From positions 1,597,501 to 1,661,500 of the forward strand of contig NC_014248.1 of assembly GCF_000196515.1 (NCBI RefSeq): 64,000 nucleotides of DNA, written 5' to 3'. The stretch's first letter is position 1; every line of letters starts with the position of its first letter. Positions 58,951 through 64,000 of this stretch are shown in pieces. The translations under genes were made by a program, and so were the position numbers. The stretch is from 'Nostoc azollae' 0708 (GTDB lineage: Bacteria; Cyanobacteriota; Cyanobacteriia; Cyanobacteriales; Nostocaceae). The notes under the pieces are model-generated. The model saw nothing but the letters and a program-made list of their open reading frames with translations, did no database searches and was not told the DNA's origin.

Positions 58951-60006
58951 TTAACTGAACTGTTCAATTATTCCCCCACCCAATACCTTATCCCCTTCAT
59001 ACCAAACCGCAGCTTGTCCAGGGGTAATACTGAACTGTGGTTCATCAAACACCAACCGCACACGAAAATCTTCTAAAGGTATCACTGTCACCGGTACGGG
59101 TTGTGAACGATAACGAATTTGTACTTCTGCACGGATGGGGGTTGCCGGTTCAGCTATGGAAACCCAATTTACTCTATTTAGTGTACATTCTGATTGAGTT
59201 CCTTTGGTGCGCTCGCCTACAACTACTCTGTTATTAACTGCATCCAATTCAATCACATACAAGGGTTCGTCCGCAGCAATACCTATACCCTTACGTTGTC
59301 CAATTGTGTAATGATGAACACCATCATGTTGTCCCAAAACTTTACCAGTGGTATCGAGAATATCACCGGGTTTAGGTACTAAATATCTATCTAAAAATGC
59401 CCGCATGGAACCGTTACTTTCCACCAAGCATAAATCTTGACTTTCTGGTTTATCAGCAGTTGTTAAACCGTATTCAGCCGCAATTCTGCGGGTATCGGTT
59501 TTATTCAATTCTCCCAAAGGAAAAACCGAAGCACTTAGTAAATCTTGAGACAAATCATAGAGAAAATAGGACTGGTCTTTGTTACGATAAACTGCACGTA
59601 ACAATTTATAACGTCCGGTGGTTTCATCGTAGCGAACTTGGGCATAATGACCTGTAGCGATCGCATTACTTCCCAATTTTTCCCGCGCATATTCCACCAT
59701 TGGCCCAAATTTCACCGTTTTATTGCATTGGGAACAAGGTAACGGCGTAATTCCCATACTGTAACCCGATAGTAAATAATCCACAATATTGGCTTGAAAG
59801 ACATCCCGAATATCAACAACTTCGTGGGGAATGCCTAATTGTTCACAAACACTAGCCGCGTCAATCATTCCTTCAGAGCAACATTGCCCTTTGCCTTTCA
59901 TCAGCCAAAGGGTTAAACCAATTACATCATAGCCCTGATTGTGTAACATAGCGGCAGCTACAGAACTGTCAACGCCACCAGAAAGACCAACGACAACTTT
60001 TTTCAT
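58951..60006 (-). CDS. mnmA: tRNA-specific 2-thiouridylase
   Basis: Thiolates the wobble uridine 34 of Lys, Glu and Gln tRNAs. 351 residues: PP-loop [16 protein letters not shown] (6-21), [17 protein letters not shown] with the nucleophilic Cys, [43 protein letters not shown] with the second catalytic Cys, and [20 protein letters not shown]. The C-terminal beta barrel is complete. Intact. Confidence 0.96.
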   Translation of the reverse strand: MKKVVVGLSGGVDSSVAAAMLHNQGYDVIGLTLWLMKGKGQCCSEGMIDAASVCEQLGIPHEVVDIRDVFQANIVDYLLSGYSMGITPLPCSQCNKTVKFGPMVEYAREKLGSNAIATGHYAQVRYDETTGRYKLLRAVYRNKDQSYFLYDLSQDLLSASVFPLGELNKTDTRRIAAEYGLTTADKPESQDLCLVESNGSMRAFLDRYLVPKPGDILDTTGKVLGQHDGVHHYTIGQRKGIGIAADEPLYVIELDAVNNRVVVGERTKGTQSECTLNRVNWVSIAEPATPIRAEVQIRYRSQPVPVTVIPLEDFRVRLVFDEPQFSITPGQAAVWYEGDKVLGGGIIEQFS

Positions 60007-60226
60007 AATTCATACTTTTAACAGTACTTGCTACTGATTGATTATTACTGGGAGATTATTTTTCACCCTAAACAAAACGCTAGACTGTCCAATTGTAGCA
60101 CAAGTTGCTCAAAAGCTTTGGTAGTAATCAACTTTCAGTTATGGGGCTTCAACCATCTCCGTAATTATCCATTAACTATTTACAATTATGACTAATGGAA
60201 AATAGTTGCTCAAGAGAGTGATCAAT

Positions 60227-61047
60227 ATGCAGATTTTCATAGTCAGTCGATTTACCTACCTATCTATTTCGCTATTTATTATAGGCAGTCTTTTGGCAAC
60301 CATCCCCCAAAATAGAGCAACACAAGCACAATTGAATCAGTATCAGGATATATTCAGATTTAAACGTTCCCACTATTGCACAAGGATTACCTCAATTACC
60401 AACGACCCAAGCTATAGAATTTAGTCGAAATAGTCAAAACTATCAACCTTCCCAAACTCAACAAATCAGTCAAGATAACCAAGATTTCGAACGTTACTTT
60501 ATTTATGTTGACGGTGATAATCCTCAAACTTTGCAACGCATACTTCAGATTGAAAGTAGTGCTTATGTTCGACAGTACGGTGGAAGAACGATAATTCAAG
60601 CAGGTGTTTTTAGCAAACCATTTAATTTAATGCTCAACAAAGGTTCAGAAAATTGGAACTAAATGGTATTTCTGGCGCTCGTTTTGTCGGTTTGCGTAAT
60701 AATGGAACAGGGGGTAACAATAATCCTATATATTCCAGCAATACCTCGGAACTCTCTTATTATCCCCCTAGCTATAATGATCGAATTACCAGAATTAATT
60801 ATATATATAGCCAAAAAAATCCTACTTCTTAGTATGTGATTACTCCCAGTATTCCTAATAATTTACGCAATTTGGGTGAACAAGTCGGCCGGAGTATTTG
60901 GTCAAAATAGTAATGTGTAGATGAGAGTCAAGAGGAGCGCATATAGCTGTGGGTCCTTTTAGCAAACCTCCAGAAGCCAAGGAATGGAATGATGATTATA
61001 ATAAAAAATTAGGCTACGGAAATGCGAGAGTTTATTACGGTAAGTGA
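60227..61047 (+). pseudogene. Secreted SPOR-like protein, frameshifted
   Basis: The signal peptide YLSISLFIIGSLLATI, with cleavage near ATQAQ, opens the gene. A frameshift near 60360 leads into SQNYQPSQTQQISQDNQDFE, RYFIYVDGDNPQTLQRI, SAYVRQYGGRTIIQAGVFS (SPOR-like unit), another frame change, then NGISGARFVGLRNNGTGG, INYIYSQKNPTS, a stop, and a second SPOR-like unit [18 protein letters not shown], ending [11 protein letters not shown]. Probably a former cell-wall-associated protein. Four or more lesions. Confidence 0.8.
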
Positions 61048-61064
61048 GGGACTGGGGACTGGTA

Positions 61065-61100
61065 GAGATGAGGGAGATGAGGGAGATGAGGGAGATGGGG
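61065..61100 (+). repeat. Nonamer tandem repeat
   Basis: Four copies of GAGATGAGG (the last GAGATGGGG) between the SPOR fossil and nnr. A short purine-rich array that might influence nnr expression, though it is more likely a neutral expansion. Confidence 0.85.
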
Positions 61101-61149
61101 AAGAAATCCTTTTAACGCCCAATGTCTAATGACTAATAACTAATGACCA

Positions 61150-62676
61150 ATGACTAAAGAACAAATAGTAGTAACATCTGCCCAAATGTGTGACATTGAA
61201 GGGCGAATATTTGCAGCGGGAATGCCTGTTGCAGCTTTGATGGAAAAAGTAGCAGGACTGATTAGTGATCGCTTACAGGTTATCATACCAAAAGGGCGAT
61301 GTGTGGGAATTTTAGTCGGTCCTGGCCATAACGGTGGTGATGCTTTAGTCGTAGCTCGTGAACTACACTTTCGTGGTTATCAAGTTTGGATTTATCAACC
61401 CTTCTCTAAACTGAAGGAATTAACTAATCAACATTTTCAATATGCTCAAAGTTTGGGAATTCCTTGTTTTCAAGAAACTGATAAGTTACCAAGTTGTGAT
61501 TTTTTAGTTGACGGTTTATTTGGTTTGGGTTTAGAAAGAGAAATTACTGATTCTATTGCTTATGCAATTAATTATTTTAATGAATCTAATAAACAGGTTT
61601 TCAGTATTGATTTACCTTCAGGTTTACATACAGATACAGGAGCAGTTTTAGGAACTGCTATTCGCGCTACTCAGACTTTTTGTTTAGGTTTATGGAAACA
61701 GGGTTTATTGCAAGAACAAGCATTAGAATATATTGGAAAACCTGAATTAATTGATTTTGATATTCCCTTAGCAGATATTCATACTGTTTTGGGAGAAGTA
61801 CCGAAAATTAAACGCATTACTCAAACCACAGTAATTGCGTCTTTACCTTTACCCCGTTCCCCAATTACACATAAATATAAATCAGGACATTTACTATTAA
61901 TTTGTGGTTCACGACGTTATGCTGGAAGTGCAATTTTAAGTGGTTTGGGTGCGCGTGCTTCTGGTGTAGGAATGTTATCTATTGCTGTACCTGAATCTGT
62001 TAAAACGCTTTTAGTTTCTCATTTACCAGAAGCTTTAATTATCGGATGTCCTGAAACAGAAACAGGGGCAATTTCTCATTTACAATTACCAGGAAAAACG
62101 CATTTAAGTTCATTCAGTGTAATTGCTTGTGGCCCCGGTTTAACTCAAGATAGCACGCCAATTGTTCAACAAGTAATTGAAAGTCAAGTTCCTTTAATTC
62201 TAGATGCCGATGCTTTAAATATATTGGCACAAATAGGGACTATTTCCACTTTACAAAAACGTCAGACAACAACGGTTCTTAGTCCTCACACAGGTGAATT
62301 TCATCGTTTATTTCCTGATATTTCCTACACAGATAGAGTCAAAGCGGTGCAAACAGCAGCGGCTCAAACTGGGGCTGTAGTTTTGTTAAAGGGGGCAAGA
62401 ACAGCTATATCTAACCCTCAAGGTGTTGTTTGGATCAATTCTGAAAGTACACCAGCTTTAGCCCGTGGTGGTAGTGGTGATGTTTTAACTGGTTTAATGG
62501 GTGGATTATTAGCGCAAACTGCAAATAAACAAACTCCTATTGAAGATGTTGTTGCAACTGCGACTTGGTGGCATTCTCAAGCAGGTATTTTGGCAGCGGA
62601 AGAAAGAACAGAATTAGGTGTTGATGCTTTTAGTTTGACACAGTATTTAATGAAAGTTCTGCAGGCTTTTACGTAG
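61150..62676 (+). CDS. nnr: Bifunctional NAD(P)H-hydrate epimerase / dehydratase
   Basis: Repairs hydrated NADH/NADPH. 508 residues. The N-terminal epimerase (about 1-215) has VGPGHNGGDALVVARELHF and LVDGLFGLGLEREI with SIDLPSGLHTDTG. The C-terminal ribokinase-like dehydratase (about 230-508) has GHLLLICGSRRYAGSAILSG, LGARASGVGMLSIAVPE, CGPGLTQDSTPI, LDADALNILA and the ATP/ADP site ARGGSGDVLTGLMGGLLA. Complete. Its stop codon TAG is provided by the first bases of repeat B copy 3. Confidence 0.96.
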   Translation: MTKEQIVVTSAQMCDIEGRIFAAGMPVAALMEKVAGLISDRLQVIIPKGRCVGILVGPGHNGGDALVVARELHFRGYQVWIYQPFSKLKELTNQHFQYAQSLGIPCFQETDKLPSCDFLVDGLFGLGLEREITDSIAYAINYFNESNKQVFSIDLPSGLHTDTGAVLGTAIRATQTFCLGLWKQGLLQEQALEYIGKPELIDFDIPLADIHTVLGEVPKIKRITQTTVIASLPLPRSPITHKYKSGHLLLICGSRRYAGSAILSGLGARASGVGMLSIAVPESVKTLLVSHLPEALIIGCPETETGAISHLQLPGKTHLSSFSVIACGPGLTQDSTPIVQQVIESQVPLILDADALNILAQIGTISTLQKRQTTTVLSPHTGEFHRLFPDISYTDRVKAVQTAAAQTGAVVLLKGARTAISNPQGVVWINSESTPALARGGSGDVLTGLMGGLLAQTANKQTPIEDVVATATWWHSQAGILAAEERTELGVDAFSLTQYLMKVLQAFT

Positions 62677-62835
62677 TACAGTAGGGTGTAAATAAACCAA
62701 CCATTCCAAATCTCTGAAAAGCTAACGCCGTATAAATTTTGAATTTTGTTGGCGCAGCCTGTTGGAAGCACTATTTTGAATTTTGTTAGCGTAGCTCTTC
62801 TGAAAGAAGCATTTTGAATTCACGGCGGTACTAGT
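62674..62835 (+). repeat. MITE-like repeat family B, copy 3
   Basis: TAGTACAGTAGGGTGTAAAT to ATTCACGGCGGTACTAGT, with an extra AATTTTGAATTTTGTTAG duplication in the interior, so longer (162 bp) than copy 2. It overlaps the last codon of nnr and fills the spacer to the phosphatase gene. Confidence 0.88.
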
Positions 62836-62852
62836 CATAATCTGATAATCAA

Positions 62853-64000
62853 TTACAAAATCTGCAAAATCACCAACGTCATATCATCAGTATTTTGCTT
62901 ATCAGGACCAATAAATTCCTCAACTTTATCAAATAAATAATCAACAATTTCCTGGGGTCCATTGCAATAACGACAAGCCGCATTAAATGAAGTGACAAAA
63001 TTATCTTCATCAAAGCGATCACCACTAGCCGCAGCCGCATCAGTCAAGCCGTCCGTATAATAAATAACCGTATCACCAGGTTCTAATTGTACTTCCCCAT
63101 CTTCATATTGGCTGTTAGCATCCAAACCAATTAGCATTCCCAAAGTATCCAATCTGCTCACAGTTTTAGTCGCAGCGTGCCACCACAAAGGGGGATTGTG
63201 TGCTGCATTACTATAAGCCAAAACTCTTGTGCGGGGATTATATTCTGAATAAAACATTGTCACAAAGCGGTGGGAATTTTCCAAATCCGCATACATAACT
63301 CGATTCAAATTTTGCAAAATTCCCGCTGCGGAATTACCATGTAATACTTCACCTCTTAGCATTCCTCGCAACATTGTCATAATTAAACCAGCGGGAACAC
63401 CTTTACCCATCACATCGCCAATTACCAAAGCCCAACGGGCATCTTCTGCACTACTATTATTCAATTTTAACTGATTATTATTTGTGGGAATAAAATCATA
63501 GTAGTCTCCACCCACACGGTTAGCAGGTTTACAACGTGCTGCCAAAACTGCACCAGGAATATTAGGACATTGACGCGGTAAAAGTCGGCGTTGAATTTCT
63601 GCCCCAATTTCTAATTCTTGATCTAAGCGTTCTTTTTTCCTCAGTTCTACTGCTAGTTCATCGTTTTCAATCGCTACGGCTGTTTGATCTGCAACTAACC
63701 TAACCAACTTTTGTCTAGTTTCTGTCCAACTATATTCTGGATCACGGCTTAATACATAAAGCCATCCTCGTTCTGTATGCTTAACTAAAATCGCTGTACC
63801 AAAAATTTGTACATCTGGACCTAAGTAGCGATGCATTTCATCATCTAAAATGCCTGTGGTTGCTGTTAGTGGTGCAGAATTAGGTAAAAGAGTAATTTGA
63901 CTGCTGGCAGTTTCTAGGGCTTTCCTGATATTTTTTCGTTGTTGGCTATCTTGCCAATGTAGCTGCTCTAACCTAATTTGACCATTAGGTTTATATAGAA
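62853..64000 (-). CDS. SpoIIE/PP2C-type serine phosphatase, partial
   Basis: The frame stays open from the stop at 62853 to the window edge, so the gene is incomplete at its 5' end; the ATG at 63836 is internal. The upstream part (LEQLHWQDSQQRKNIRKALE, then IFGTAILVKHTERGWLYVLS) looks like a GAF-type sensor, followed by a coiled linker (ELRKKERLDQELEIGAEIQ). The phosphatase domain has VGGDYYDFIP, VIGDVMGKGVPAGLIMTML, HNPPLWWH, VIYYTDGLTD and DDMTLVILQI, with the metal-binding Asp residues. A sensor-controlled phosphatase, likely antagonising a serine kinase. Confidence 0.9.
   Translation of the reverse strand, partial: LYKPNGQIRLEQLHWQDSQQRKNIRKALETASSQITLLPNSAPLTATTGILDDEMHRYLGPDVQIFGTAILVKHTERGWLYVLSRDPEYSWTETRQKLVRLVADQTAVAIENDELAVELRKKERLDQELEIGAEIQRRLLPRQCPNIPGAVLAARCKPANRVGGDYYDFIPTNNNQLKLNNSSAEDARWALVIGDVMGKGVPAGLIMTMLRGMLRGEVLHGNSAAGILQNLNRVMYADLENSHRFVTMFYSEYNPRTRVLAYSNAAHNPPLWWHAATKTVSRLDTLGMLIGLDANSQYEDGEVQLEPGDTVIYYTDGLTDAAAASGDRFDEDNFVTSFNAACRYCNGPQEIVDYLFDKVEEFIGPDKQNTDDMTLVILQIL

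Noticed and set aside
61065-61100. Regulatory binding site array ahead of nnr
   Set aside because: The four nonamers are perfect tandem copies with no dyad symmetry; simple slippage expansion explains them better.

Overview
The window looks like chromosome of a filamentous, probably heterocystous (Nostocales-type) cyanobacterium. CP12, a FIST-domain protein, an RDD/pentapeptide protein, an orthocaspase-like protein and a heterocyst-type rubrerythrin are present. Interspersed GCGATCGC (HIP1) octamers and TCAGGAG-type heptamer repeats point the same way. The striking property is decay. About 30 housekeeping genes read as clean full-length frames, while about 18 other genes are recognisable only as fossils with nonsense codons, frameshifts, deletions or insertions. 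This mixture fits a lineage undergoing genome erosion, as described for the Azolla symbiont 'Nostoc azollae'. The species assignment is inference, not proof.

Layout. 0-2.8 kb: rph, then an adenylate-kinase-like fossil and a CobO-like P-loop fossil. 2.8-9.1 kb: the whole nitrate/nitrite ABC transporter operon nrtABCD as pseudogenes, with nrtB cut in two by an IS and the nrtA-nrtB' half inverted. 9.1-13.8 kb: dispersed repeats, an IS66 fossil, intact rubrerythrin and an Old-Yellow-Enzyme fossil. 14.1-16.3 kb: an intact gmd plus GT4 glycosyltransferase pair followed by a heptamer tandem array. 16.4-25 kb: small membrane and secreted proteins, a 706-aa RDD-HEAT-pentapeptide protein, a DUF1636 gene next to cobK, a damaged psiE and an adenosine-deaminase-family gene. 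25-34.4 kb: DUF2993, an IS701 fossil, a CDF metal exporter, a response regulator, guaA, cbiD, a 99-aa gene and a DUF3177-type membrane protein. 35-43.3 kb: CP12, FIST, a metallophosphoesterase, trmB, IS200 and FTR1 fossils, a DEAD-box helicase with a hairpin leader and a ROK glucokinase. 44-49 kb: MITE-like elements, a sucrase/ferredoxin-like protein and recQ. 48.9-52.8 kb: a destroyed phosphonate-type ABC operon (phnD, phnC, phnE) hit by four different lesions. 52.8-64 kb: mtnP, a Tyr/Ser pseudo-orthocaspase, sat, an orphan RHH antitoxin, a Uma2 fossil, mnmA, a SPOR-type fossil, nnr and a SpoIIE-type phosphatase running off the end.

The intact genes serve core metabolism: RNA processing and modification, GMP synthesis, cobalamin synthesis, sulfate activation, methionine salvage, sugar phosphorylation, Calvin-cycle control and NAD(P)HX repair. 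The lost genes are mainly nutrient uptake (nitrate, phosphonate-type substrate, iron) and dispensable oxidoreductases. I found no CRISPR array, rRNA, tRNA or prophage. The most distinctive unexplained structure is a set of short non-coding repeat families, some with inverted termini and one with an apparent TA target duplication, together with a 351-bp duplicated segment carrying one small gene that landed inside phnC.
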